Source: Agapanthus africanus
Lineage: Eukaryota; Streptophyta; Magnoliopsida; Asparagales; Amaryllidaceae
NCBI GenBank assembly: GCA_030015575.1
Contig: CM057339.1
Span: 772,102,809-772,166,808 of the forward strand
Direction: 5' to 3'
Length of the DNA stretch: 64,000 nt
Shown here piece after piece: positions 1 to 9,856 of the stretch. Below the pieces are notes generated by a model that was not told the DNA's origin, searched no databases, and was given only the letters and a program-made list of their open reading frames with translations. A program made the position numbers and the translations under genes. Positions within the stretch are counted from its first letter, which is position 1. Every line of letters starts with the position of its first letter.

Positions 1-117
1 TTTAGCCTTTGCCTCTTGTTAACGATCAAGCATTAGGGTTTCTCGGCACAAGAAAAATTTGATTTTGCCATGGTTGATCAGTTGTGGAACCTCTTGAATG
101 TGCCTAGGAACCCTACA
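1..117 (+). repeat. 3' end of Angela-1 5' LTR
   Basis: These 117 bases align with the end of the 3' LTR at about 4975-5082: a GGTT-TTCGGCAC block, then CATGGTTGAT, then GTGCCTAGGAACCCTACA. The LTR closes with CA at 116-117. No tRNA-iMet type primer site follows. The next bases already encode the pre-integrase region. Confidence 0.8.
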
Positions 118-1337
118 AAAAGTTGATTGGATCCGGCTCGTTACATTATGGCATATTCATCATCAATCAAAATACAGTCCTTAATATACAAAACAAAGAC
201 AAGAGGAAAAGTTCAGAAATGAACGAATCCTTCTTGTGGCATTGTAGACTTGGTCATATCAATGGGACACGACTAGCTAAGTTACATAAGGATGGATATT
301 TGAATCCGTTCGAATTATCATCTTATGAAACTTGTCATTCATGTCTCAAAGGCAAAATGACCAAAGCTCCGTTTAGTGGACACGGAGAAAGAGTTACCGA
401 ACTCTTAGGACTGGTACATAGTGATGTATGTGGTCCCATGTCCATACATGCAAGGAACGGTTCTTCCTACTTTATTACATTCACTGACGATCTCTCAAGA
501 TTCGGATATGTGTTCCTGATGAAACACAAGTCTGAAGCTTTTGAGAAATTCAGATAATATAAGCACGAAGAAGATAACCAAACGGGCAAAAGTATTAAGA
601 TCCTTCGATCTGATCGAGGAGGAGAATACTTGAGCAATGATTTTCTGGATTATCTAAAAGAGAATGGGATTCTCTCTCAGCTTACTCCTCCTTATACACC
701 ACAGCACAACGGTGTATCGAAACGGAGGAATCGCACCCTATTAGATATGGTGCGCTCTATGATGAGCACTGCTGAGTTTCCTATTTCCTTCTGAGGGTAT
801 GCGCTTGAGACAGCCATAGACCTATTGAATAGGGTTCCCACCAAATCTGTGCCAACCACTCCATATGAGATATGGAAAGGAAAGAGACCACATCTTAATT
901 ACATTAAGATATGGGGTTGTCCGGCATATGTGAAAACACAACATCCGGACAAGCTCGAGGCAAGATCAGTTCTATGCAAGTTTATTGGATATTCCAAGCA
1001 TTCGCAAGGGTATATCTTCTACCACTCCGAGGAACAAAAAGTGTTTGTTTCTCGACATGCCACCTTCTTAGAAAAGGGTTTTCTTATGAAACAAGATAGT
1101 GGCAATGAGGTAGAACTGGAAGAAGTTCCAGCAACACAAACTGCAACTGAAGATTTAGTGGAACCAGAGGATTCAGTAGTACCCGACGAACCCAGCCTCT
1201 CCGCCGATCTAGCAGGGTTTCTCATCTACCTGAGAGATACTATGGTTTTCTCATTGATGGTGGGAGTGAGGATTGCATCATGGAAGATGATGACTCGACT
1301 AGTTTCGAGCAGGCCATCACGAGTGGTGACTCTGTGA
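118..1337 (+). pseudogene. Angela-1 GAG-pre-integrase and integrase remnant
   Basis: Integrase would join element cDNA to host DNA in the nucleus. The frame from 123 shows the zinc-binding pre-integrase region (WHCRLGHIN, then CHSCLKGKM at about residues 39-79), then HSDVCGPM and TDDLSRFGYVF. After an in-frame TAA at 555-557 it shows LRSDRGGEYLS and TPQHNGVSKRRNR, and after a TGA at 792-794 the C-terminal CPAYVK and FIGYSKH motifs. The Glu normally seen in GVSERRN is Lys here (AAA at 720-722), so the D,D-35-E triad is lost as well. The frame leaves register near 1196 and coding continues in another frame. It is clearly dead. The family call is firm. Confidence 0.9.
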
Positions 1338-2413
1338 AATGGCTGGATGCAATGCGATCTGAGATGGAATCGATGTACACCAACAAAGTATGGACTTTGG
1401 AAAATGCTCCTGAAGGAGTAAAACCCATTGGGAGCAAGTGGATCATTAAAAAGAAAATTGGTGTAGATGGAAAAGTTGAGACTTTCAAAGCTAGACTTAT
1501 TGCAAAGGGTTTTCTTCAACGACCAGGTGTGGATTATGACGAAACCTTTTCTCCAGTGGCTTTGCTTAAGTCCATCCGGATCTTACTTGCCATTGCTGCA
1601 TACCATGACTACGAAATCTGGCAAATGGATGTTAAGATCGCCTTTCTAAACGGTGATTTAGAAGTGTGCGTGTACATGACTCAGCCAGAGGGCTTCGTAG
1701 ATAGTGGGAGCAGCGGAAAGGTGTGCAAACTGCTTAAATCCATCTATGGGTTAAAGCAAGCATCGCGGAGTTGGAACATCTGCTTTAATGTTGTAGTCAA
1801 AGAGTTTGACTTCATCAAAAACGTAGATGAACCTTGTATATATAAAAAGGTTGCAGAGAGTAAGGTTGTATTCCTCGTATTGTACGTGGATGGCATACTC
1901 TTGATAGGAAATGATGTTCCTATGCTGCAATCAGTCAAGCTCTTCTTATCACAAAGATTCTCAATGAAAGATCTACGTGATGCCTCCTGCATATTGGGAA
2001 TCATGATCTATAGAGATAGATCTAAACGGATACTGGGATTGTCCCAATCCAGGTACATTGACACCATACTAAAGAGGTTTAGTATGGAAGAATCCAAGCG
2101 TGGGAACCAACCCACGATCTCTAGACTCACTCTCTCCAAAGAGATGTCTCCCAAGACTGATTTGGAGAGAGCTCGCATGCAAGGGATACCCTATGCTTCG
2201 GCAGTAGGCTCTATCATGTATGCGATGCTATGTACGAGACCCGATGTAGCATACTCACTAAGTGTAGTGAGTCGGTATCAAGCAGATCTTGGAGAGAGTC
2301 ACTTGACAGCTGTGAAGAATATTCTCAAGTACTTACGAAGGACTAAAGAGATGTTCTTGGTGTATGGTAACGGAGAACTCCGGGTGGAGTCCTTTACCGA
2401 TTCAAGCTTCTAA
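1197..2413 (+). pseudogene. Angela-1 reverse transcriptase remnant
   Basis: This is a copia RT that would copy element RNA in virus-like particles. Ordered motifs are [62 protein letters not shown] and LSQSRYIDTILKRFSM. The active-site box reads YVDG (1883-1894) instead of YVDD, so one metal-binding Asp is missing. The frame before 1280 remains readable (LRRSSR, FLIDGG, EDCIM) and connects to the integrase after a one-base frameshift near 1196. It ends at a TAA (2411-2413) where Gln is expected in [10 protein letters not shown]. The stretch holds 377 open codons but is enzymatically inactive by inspection. Confidence 0.92.
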
Positions 2414-2869
2414 AGTGATAAGGACGACTCTAAGTCGCACTCGGGATTTGTCTTTACCCTCAATGGAGGGGCGGTATGTTGGAAGAGTTCCAAACAGGAT
2501 ACCATTGCAGACTAGACGATGGAGGCTGAATACATCGCTGCCAACGATGCTGCCAAAGAGGCTGTCTGGATAAAGAAGTTTATTAGTGAACTTGGTGTGG
2601 TTCCATCCATTGAACATCCAATACCTCTGTATTGCGATAACAATGGAGCTGTGGCTTTAGCCAAGGAACCCAGGTCCCATCAAAAGTCCAGACATATTCC
2701 GAGGCGGTATCACCTGATCAGGGAGATAGTTGATCGCCGGGAGATCGAGTTCAGGAGAGTAGATACGAAGGACAACACTACGGATCCACTCACGAAGGCC
2801 ATTCCCCAGATACAATTTGAGAGATTATTCGGGAAGCTAGGTATGAGATCCTACAGCAGCTGGCCTTAG
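2414..2869 (+). pseudogene. Angela-1 RNase H remnant
   Basis: RNase H would degrade the RNA strand of the cDNA hybrid. It continues the RT frame after the TAA at 2411. [20 protein letters not shown] is followed by a second stop, TAG at 2513-2515, where Ser is expected before TMEAEYIAANDAAKEAVW. Further motifs are VPLYCDNNGA-like (IPLYCDNNGAV), KEPRSHQKSRHI and RRYHLIREIVDRREIE, typical of copia RNase H C-termini. The reading ends at LGMRSYSSWP, directly before the polypurine tract, as expected for a copia 3' end. Confidence 0.9.
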
Positions 2870-2872
2870 TGC

Positions 2873-2883
2873 AAGTGGGAGAT
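2873..2883 (+). other. Angela-1 polypurine tract
   Basis: The purine run AAGTGGGAGAT lies immediately before the LTR start TGTTAG. This is the standard position of the plus-strand DNA primer. The same AAGTGGGAGAT sits beside the Angela-2 3' LTR on the other strand (5884-5895). Confidence 0.85.
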
Positions 2884-5082
2884 TGTTAGTTATGTATATG
2901 CCCTAGAGGCCATTGTTGTACATATGATGTATATTATAATGGATGCTTGGATATATATATAGAGGACTTTCTAGCTCGTCATGATAGTATGCTATTTGGT
3001 TTCACTTTATCTTAACATGTTGACTTGTATTGGTTTACTGTCTTACTCTCACATGTTGATAAAGCCCTTAGGATCTGTACTCGACTACTGGGACTATGAT
3101 AAGATCATACTAGTGGGGCCACGGTAGTCGATGAGTACATCCTATAACTATTCCTAGTCGAGGGTATATCGAGACAGGGCATCGATACACCAGAGTAGAC
3201 TAGCGTATACGCATCTTGACCCATATGATGGGCGATGGATGATCCCATATCTATCGGTGTTTTGACATCAAGGATGGTGTACGGGTGCTCAGTGGAGACT
3301 GGATACACTGGACGGACTCGCCGAGAACTCCCAGATGGTGATATACCACACGTCAGATGGCAGTTCTCCGGTGACACTGGTATAGGGTAGTCTGTAGACC
3401 TGAGATCGTCATAGAGTCTTGTGTGATTCCCACTGTGCTTTGATTTCCACCTTACCACGTCCAAGAGGGCGTGCAAAACGGTGTCTTTTAGGTGCAATCC
3501 TGAATCACATGGAGGCAATGAGCGATAGGAGGGGATTCGTCTCTCCCGGTATAGGGAGTTGATGTTGTGCTGTGTTCGATTGGCTATAACTGGAAGTCCT
3601 TGGCCAGGGATGATATAGAGATTTACTGGTAAGTGTTAACAGTAGTTTCTCGACCCATTATAAGCCTCACATCGACACGACTTATCGGTTACTAGGGTCT
3701 GACGTATACCACCCCTATACTAGATATGCAACATATAAAACGAAGAGACCGGACTATACGGGAGTGTTACTGATTGGATTCACAAGAGAATGTACAGGCT
3801 AGCTTGTTGATCTTCTGATCGCTCAATACCTGGGTGGCTGTTACATTTAGCTGACCACTTGCAGCTTGTCGGTGTTTGATATGATCATCACCTGCTACCG
3901 GCGTATTGGCGATTCTTTAGAGTCCTACACAGAGGTTTCTTGACTCAGGCAAAACGGAGTAGGGGCACATATGTGATATGTGCAGGACCGAGGATAATGC
4001 GATATGAGATACCGTATTATATTCTCGCGTTATTTTGATATGAGCCGGATCATCGGATCAAGTGTTGATTCGATGAATCGGTACATGATATATTAGTCGG
4101 TTATATTCGATATAGCCGGATTGTCGGATCAAGTGTTGATTCAATAATTTAATGTATAATAATATATATGATATATTGAATTACATTATCTAATATTGGC
4201 TCGCTTTATTGATTCATTTTCTCACCGGATAATACATTGATATATATGCGATATATGTTAATTGTATTATTTTCTTTTGTTACAAATATATATTATATAT
4301 GTGATATATAATATTGTAACATAATATGATTACTAATGCAACATGTTTAATGGAGATTAAACAAGGTTAGGGTTTGAATTGGGTTAGTTCTTTCATGAAC
4401 CTTCTAGAAAGTTTTCTTTTGTCAAGAGCTTAGATACTATGGTTGATATTTTCTAGTGACTCATTCTTAACCCAACCCAAACCCTTAGCCTTAGTTAATT
4501 CTCTACATGGGTTAGCCTTATCATAGTTGACCATGATTACATTATTAATCATATATCATTTCATTATTCATCACAAAAGGAATTAATTCATTATTCATCT
4601 TCTTCTTCAACCTTGAGCTTTGAGAAAGCTTTCTAGGTTTTCATTTTGTGATAATTAAGAGTGAGAATTTGATAAGAAAAGAGAGCACAAATACTACTCC
4701 ATCATCCTCATCTAATCTAGCCAATTAGATTCGGGTGTTCACCTCATTAGAGAGAGAGCTTGAGTTATAGAAATTTCGACGTAGATCATCGGAGAAAAGG
4801 AAGACTACAAGCTAGCATGGATCGTTCGAGTTGTGGAGCCTCTCTTGAGTCCGGGAGATCGTGGATCGCGGCGAAGGGACTTCTACTCGGAGCTTATGAA
4901 GCGAAGGAGAGGACTACAAAGGTTGTAATCCCTCACTCTTAGTTGTAAGGATATTTATTTGCATGTTAAACCCTAATAATCTAGCAAAGATCCCGGCTTT
5001 GGGTTGTTCGGCACGTCTAAATTTTTATTCGGGCATGGTTGATGCCTTATTAACCCTTGTAAAAGTGCCTAGGAACCCTACA
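2884..5082 (+). repeat. Angela-1 3' LTR, 2199 bp
   Basis: The LTR begins TGTTAGTTATG and ends CCCTACA. It contains no credible gene. The short open frames inside (for example 3105-3518 on the minus strand) have no family features. Its body matches, in reverse, 5083-5883, 15089-17270 and 43138-45071, which places all four in one copia LTR family. Confidence 0.85.
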
Positions 5083-5883
5083 AATGTCAGACCACGGTAA
5101 CTTTATAAGTCATGCTGATTTACGGCCCATAACGGTTCGAGAAACTACTGATGACTCTTATCAGTAAATCTCGAGAACCCTGGCCAGGGATTTGCTGTTA
5201 TGGTCGATCAAGTATAGCGCGACATCAACTCCCTATACTGGGAGAGACGAAACCCCTCCTATCGCTCACCGCCTCCATGCGATTCGGGGCTGTACCCAAA
5301 ATCCACCTGTTTGCACGACTCGGTAGAGCAGTGGTAGGGAGGAAATCAAAGCACAGTGGGAATCACACAGGACATTATGACGATCTCGGGTTTACAGACT
5401 AACCTGTAAAAGTGTCACCAGAGAACTGTTATATGACAATAGGTATATATACTATCTAGGAGTTCTCAGTGAGTCCTATTGGGTGTACCCATTCTCCAAT
5501 GAGCACCTGTGTACAATCTTTGATGTCAAACACCAATGGTTGTGGGATCAATCATCGTCCCCAGGGTCAAGAAACGTATACACTAGTCTACTCTGGTAAT
5601 ATCGATGCCCTGTCTCGATATACCTTCGACTAAGAACTATTAAAGGATATGCTTATAGACTGCCCAGGCCCCACTAGTATGATCTACATCATAATCCTGG
5701 CATTCAAGTATAATCCTAAGGGCTTCATCAACATGTATATAAAGATATGAAATATAAAACATCACACGTTAAGATGAAGATAAACTAGATAGCATACTGT
5801 CATTTGTAGCAATGATTGTTTCTGTACATATACATGCCTAGCATCCTATACAGTACATGCCTCTAGGGCATACATATCTAACA
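5083..5883 (-). repeat. Angela-2 3' LTR, 5' part only
   Basis: Read on the minus strand it starts TGTTAGATATGTATGCCCTA at 5883. It matches the 5' LTR at 44270-45071 and stops at 5083, where Angela-1 is inserted. The rest of this LTR must lie beyond the left edge. Confidence 0.85.
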
Positions 5884-6321
5884 ATCTCCCACTTGCACTA
5901 AGGTTTGTAGTTGGTGCAATAAGTACCCACTGTCTACACTAGAACCAGTTGCCGGAGTACCGCATCCCAACAGCTCGAACAATTTCTCAAACTGGACTTG
6001 GGGAATGGGCTTGGTGAATAGATTTGCTTTGTTGTCTTTCATGTCTACTCTCCGTACCTCGATGTCCTGGCGATCCACTATCTCCCTGATGAGGTGATAC
6101 CGCCTCAAGATATATCTGGATTTCTGATGGGACCTTGGTTTCTTTGCCAAAGCCATGACTCCATTGTTATCGCAATACAGAGGTATTGGATTAGCAATGG
6201 ATGGAACCACCTGAAGTTCAGAAATAAACTTTCTCATCCAGACTGCATTTTTTGCGGCATCATTAGCAGCAATATACTCAGCTTCCATCGTGGAGTTAGC
6301 GACGGTATCTTGCTTGGAACT
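5884..6321 (-). pseudogene. Angela-2 RNase H C-terminal part
   Basis: The minus strand encodes SKQDTVANSTMEAEYIAAND, then AVWMRKFISELQVVPS, IPLYCDNNGVMAL, KKPRSHQKSRYILRRYHL and a C-terminal tail near FELLGCG. This is a copia RNase H half. The N-terminal half ends 25 kb away at 31454 with VCWKSS. The two join exactly as a Tat-1 target duplication predicts. The polypurine tract (5884-5895) follows the coding end. Confidence 0.9.
6317..6321. repeat. Left target-site duplication of Tat-1 (GAACT)
   Basis: GAACT lies immediately before the Tat-1 terminus TGTTTACC. The same five bases follow the other terminus at 31449-31453. Removing Tat-1 and one copy restores the Angela-2 RNase H codons. Confidence 0.95.
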
Positions 6322-7354
6322 TGTTTACCGCCGAAAACCGGGAAGACAAACGTCTTGTCTGAATTTGGGGGCAGATGCTATTTGGATTTATTCGTCCACC
6401 TCTCCGACGATGCCAAGTTGATTTGTGGCACCGGGTATTGGGGGTTTGGACGGATGCGGCCGTTGTAACAGACTTCGTCAGATTCCCCCTCGTTGTGAGG
6501 GGTTTTTGACTGTGGGGACGCTCTTCCCTGCAGGCGCAAGCCCCTGCAGTTAATTACGTTACCGCGTAGCGATAACCACTTTCTTCTGCTCCAGATGTTC
6601 ACTTCGTGTCGTGTGTGTTTGTTTTATTTTTGGTTGCCCGTAGATTGTATAGGGAGACTAATTTGTGTTGTCGCACGTAGGGTGTGGATTAGTCCAAATC
6701 CATATTTTTTTAGATTTGGGTTTGGTTTGATTTAAGGATCGTTAATCTCGTTTTGGGATTAAGATCAACTTAAATGTTTTTTTAGGACACGTTAGTCTAA
6801 TTTTAGACTAAGATCTACTCAACAGGGTTTTGGATCATTCAGATCTAACAAAAAAGCATTTGGGCTCTATTGCTTTAGTTTAAGAACGTTACAGTCCATA
6901 GATCACAATTTTTTGTATGAGGGTTTAGTTTAAGGACGTTGCAGTCTGCAGCTAGTTTAAGGACATTACGGACCATAGCTAGTTTAAGGACATTACGATC
7001 CATTAGGGTATGCTCATGGGTTTGGGAGTGCATCCAAGAGATATTGGTTGTCGGGACCCTCCACCTCTCTGACATCATTGAAGAATTACAACGACATGTA
7101 TCAGAGGTGTAGAGAGATGTACCCTTGAACCAAACTCCGGATCGAAGGGAGAGATCATGGTGTAACAAACATCAGTTTAGATACCATGTGTCAGGAAATC
7201 ATTGGTCATCTTTGGAACTAAGATCGATTTGGGGAGACCTGAGTATAGGGGGGCTCAATTGATTGATGGTCAAAAGGTTTTGGCCTCGGGAGACTTGGCT
7301 AATTTGGGCTAGGGTTGGCCTCTCACAGTGTTAAACACTGATATTTGTTTGGCG

Positions 7355-7718
7355 CTCACGTGCTCCCACGTGAGGCTCTAAAGCAATGTTAAACACTGCA
7401 ATTTGGAGCGCTCACGTGTGGCACGTGAGGCACCCGAAAGTTGGTGTGGTATCCTTGGGTTCAAATCACCGTCTATACATATAAGTGTTAAACACTTAAA
7501 TCTTGTGGCCATCACGTATGAACATGTGAGGCACCCCCGAGTTGGGCAGTGCCTCCTTTGGATTTATCCTCCTGTTTTTTCCTAAGTGCTAAGCACAATT
7601 GGAGGTCACGTGGGATCACGTGAGGCGCCCCGCAATGGAAACTGTCTTTTAGTTTATTGCCTTTTTCTTTTATAAGTGCTAAGCAATTGTCTTAAGGGGT
7701 CACGTGGGAACACGTGTG
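7355..7718. repeat. Array of inverted CACGTG pairs alternating with AGTGTTAAACACT palindromes
   Basis: Five units each hold a TTAA/TAA-centred palindrome (at about 7327, 7385, 7486, 7583 and 7675) followed by an inverted CACGTG pair (7355-7374, 7411-7429, 7511-7530 degenerate, 7605-7624, 7699-7718). The same array recurs in the other LTR at about 29820-30210. CACGTG is the G-box bound by plant bZIP and bHLH factors. Actual binding is inference. Confidence 0.75.
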
Positions 7719-8094
7719 TCGATCTCAGTTGTTTTTTTATGCAGGGTTAAACCCAAGTTTTGTCAGAGGAATTAAATTCCTATATCTTTTGGAAGAATTA
7801 AATTCTTCAAAATTAGTTCTTTCCTCTAAGGTTTGGGACTGCATGACAGAATCTCCTCAATAAGAATTAAATTCTCAACTTGTGGGGAGATCTGCTTCTG
7901 CAGATCTCGACCAGAGGAAGAACTAAGTTTTGTTTTTTGGAAGAGTTAAACTCTTGTAAGAGGAGATAAATGATCTCTAGGTCTTTTTTTTTTACCTAGG
8001 ATTTCTTTTTTTCAAAGAGAACTCTTCTTTTTTCTTTTTTTTTTCAAATCTTATGGGGAGGGGGTCTCCTCCTTTTCTCCTTTCAGTCTCGGGT

Positions 8095-8104
8095 CTTTTA
8101 TATA
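8095..8104 (-). promoter_or_regulatory. Candidate TATA box of Tat-1 3' LTR (sense transcript)
   Basis: The minus strand reads TATATAAAAG, and the 5' LTR copy reads TTATATAAAG at 30591-30600. This splits the LTR into about 0.85 kb of U3 (towards 8944 or 31448) and about 1.75 kb of R-U5. The start site itself is not visible. Confidence 0.55.
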
Positions 8105-8227
8105 GTAGAGGAAAGTTTGTTGATTTAGTTAAGAAAATCTCTCATTGAGAGATTTTTTGATTGATTCGGGGATTTTATCCACCGTTGGATTTTGATCCAG
8201 GGACTTCTGTTTTACAGAAAATATTTT

Positions 8228-8500
8228 TCTTGTGTTTAACAAGATTGGGAAAATATTTCCCCATACAGAGCTTATTCTGTAGCTTGGTGATTTTTAATCA
8301 CCATTGGATCTTTAATCCAACGGTGCTCTATTTTTACAGAGCGTAATCTTTCTTGTTTAGAAAGATTGGGGAAATATTTTCCCATACAGAGCTTATTCTG
8401 TAGCTTGGTGATTTTTAATCACCATTGGATCTTTAATCCAACGGTGCTCTGTTTTACAGAACGTAATCTTTCTTGTTTAGAAAGATCTAAGGAAATATTT
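8228..8500. repeat. Chain of back-to-back short hairpins, 121-bp tandem unit
   Basis: Successive perfect or near-perfect stems fill the segment: TCTTGT/ACAAGA, GGGAAA/TTTCCC, ACAGA/TCTGT, GGTGATT/AATCACC, TTGGAT/ATCCAA, CTCTG/CAGAG and AATCTTTC/GAAAGATT, with 3-8 nt loops. The unit repeats with a 121-bp period (the same CCATTGGATC at 8301 and 8422) and recurs in the 5' LTR at about 30720-31000. It is transcribed in the R-U5 part of the sense RNA if the TATA box is right. Confidence 0.8.
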
Positions 8501-8567
8501 TCCAAATAGGGGTTTGATCCCTCTTATTTAGAATTCAATTTTATCGGCTCAGAAGGCATTAGGAACC

Positions 8568-8885
8568 CTCACATATAGCACGTGACCCCCATGGCATTAA
8601 ACCGGTTTGCTTATATGCAGCAGTCCCAGAGAAAGGCATCACGTGTTGGCACGTGAGCTGATGTTTAGGAATGTCATGTGTGGTACGTGACCCCCATGAA
8701 TTTAAGCTCAACAAAGAGCATCGCGTGCTAACAAGTGAGTTTCTTTGGCCTCTTATTTGTTTTAGGAAGCCTCCTACATACTTTATATATTGATGCTCAC
8801 GTGCCTGCACGTGAGGCTCAATTTCAGCCTTATTTGTTAAGCGTAATGCCTATAACCTTTGCTCTAAGGCGCATCACGTGATGCT
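8568..8885. promoter_or_regulatory. Inverted CACGTG pairs in Tat-1 U3
   Basis: Six pairs or remnants lie upstream of the sense TATA box (which reads leftwards): 8568-8586, 8637-8657, 8673-8691, about 8718-8738, 8796-8815 and about 8871-8883. The best is CTCACGTG-N4-CACGTGAG at 8796-8815. The right LTR keeps intact versions of two that are decayed here (for example CATCACGTG-N-GCACGTGATAC near 31365). Spacing and number suggest enhancer-like sites. Confidence 0.6.
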
Positions 8886-8944
8886 CCATTTGGGGAATTT
8901 CTCCCATCGCTTTTTATTTATTATTTATTTTTTATAAGGGAACA

Positions 8945-8956
8945 AATTCCCCCACA
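8945..8956 (-). other. Tat-1 polypurine tract
   Basis: The minus strand reads TGTGGGGGAATT immediately before the 3' LTR start TGTTCCC. This is the expected plus-strand primer position and it fixes the internal LTR edge at 8944. Confidence 0.8.
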
Positions 8957-8964
8957 GCATTGTT

Positions 8965-8985
8965 CTCACGTGGCTTGCACGTGAG
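8965..8985 (+). promoter_or_regulatory. Inverted CACGTG pair upstream of antisense TATA box
   Basis: The site is CTCACGTG, a five-base spacer, then CACGTGAG. It lies outside the LTR, 73 bp before the plus-strand TATA box. It is the same motif that is repeated in the LTR, so sense and antisense promoters may answer to the same factor (inference). Confidence 0.6.
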
Positions 8986-9057
8986 TGCAACGCTGTCACC
9001 TTTACAGCCGTTGGATTGCCTAGGGTAATGGGAAGGTGAACCGCCCTTGTCCCGTCT

Positions 9058-9063
9058 TATAAA
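9058..9063 (+). promoter_or_regulatory. TATA box of the Tat-1 antisense gene
   Basis: TTATAAATGCAAGG resembles a strong plant TATA box and is followed about 30 bp on by a CT-rich start-like region. It points at the plus-strand gene and away from the adjacent LTR, in the internal region 114 bp from the LTR edge. Confidence 0.65.
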
Positions 9064-9084
9064 TGCAAGGGTTTTGTCTTTGAG

Positions 9085-9783
9085 AAGCCACTATTCCTTC
9101 ATATTCTTCCTTCCTTGTCTTCTTCGAGAATTCAATTCTCTTCTTCAGAGCTTAGTTCTCTAACCATTGCAATTCCAGAGTTGAACTATGTCCGAAAAAG
9201 AAATCCTTTTTTGGTAAAGATATTGAACAACAAAGAAACCCTTTTCTTAAAAAAATTTCTTGGATTTTAAATCCACCATAAGAGCTTTGCTCTCTTCTGA
9301 AACCCATCTCTCAGAGATCCAAAGACGTGATCTTTGAGTGGTAAACCCCGATGTCTTGGGCATTCCTCTTCTAATCTTTAAGGATTCATGGCATTTTTAT
9401 TTTTCGTTTCCTCATCATGGGGGTTTCTGGAATTTAATTCCACAACATAAAAGGAATTTAATTCCTCACCGAAGAGCTTAGCTCTGAAAGATCAAAAGGG
9501 CCCTTCAGGAATTTCATTCCCTGGTGTTCTTAAGAACATTTTCTTAGGGTTTTTTTATTTGCACGAATTTAAATTCGATGGGTATTTTAACAGAATTTGT
9601 TTTCTATATGAGGATATCAAGAGTTGTTTAAATTCTCGTATCTGTTTTAATGAGAATCCTTTTTTGATTCTCACAATGATTGTCCTGTCTCATCATTAGT
9701 GAGCCGCCATATTGATTTTATGGGGTCTATTAGTTCTGCAATCAGTGTTCCCATGGAACAAACTCCCTGTAGTTTCCTTCCGT

Positions 9784-9818
<35 letters not shown>

Positions 9819-9856
9819 TTTCATTAACGGCTTTTCTTTCCCTTTATTCAGGAACA
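9085..9856 (+). other. Antisense-gene 5' leader with candidate intron 9341-9851
   Basis: The leader has no long ORF. A donor-like GTG|GTAAAC at 9341 and an acceptor CTTTCCCTTTATTCAG ending at 9851 would splice a 511-bp intron five bases before the ATG at 9857. The leader is full of short palindromes (for example GAGAATTCAATTCTC near 9128 and AGAGCTTAGCTCT near 9463) and contains a (TA)n run at 9786-9816. The splice prediction rests on sequence only. Confidence 0.45.
9786..9816. repeat. (TA)n microsatellite
   Basis: An uninterrupted TA run lies in the candidate leader intron of the antisense gene. Confidence 0.95.

Larger units (their letters stand above)
1..5082 (+). mobile_element. Angela-1: internally deleted Ty1/copia element
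   Basis: The order is the last 117 bp of a 5' LTR, then integrase, RT and RNase H remnants, a polypurine tract and a complete 3' LTR. Both LTR ends share the terminal string CCTAGGAACCCTACA. The LTR start, TGTTAGTTATGTATATGCCC followed by TAGAGGCC, resembles the BARE/Angela type known from plants. The lineage is inferred from that and from RNase H wording. The primer binding site, gag and protease are absent. The 5' LTR continues off the left edge. At 5083 the sequence changes abruptly to an opposite-orientation copia LTR, so this element inserted into Angela-2. The upstream target duplication is out of view. Confidence 0.85.
6322..8944 (-). repeat. Tat-1 3' LTR, 2623 bp
   Basis: On the plus strand it runs from TGTTTACCGCC to ATAAGGGAACA, and it matches 28817-31448 over its full length. 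It has no gene. It holds a minus-strand TATA box near 8095-8104, 27-bp repeats near 6926-7005, alternating AGTGTTAAACACT and CACGTG palindromes at 7327-7718, and long chains of short hairpins at 7768-8500. Confidence 0.92.

Noticed and set aside
5884..6321. A separate small copia fragment unrelated to 31454-32366
   Set aside because: Codons and the GAACT duplication join it exactly to the RNase H half at 31454, so it is one split element.
8228..8500. CRISPR-like regular repeats
   Set aside because: Units are adjacent hairpins with no conserved repeat/unique spacer alternation, and the DNA is plant nuclear.
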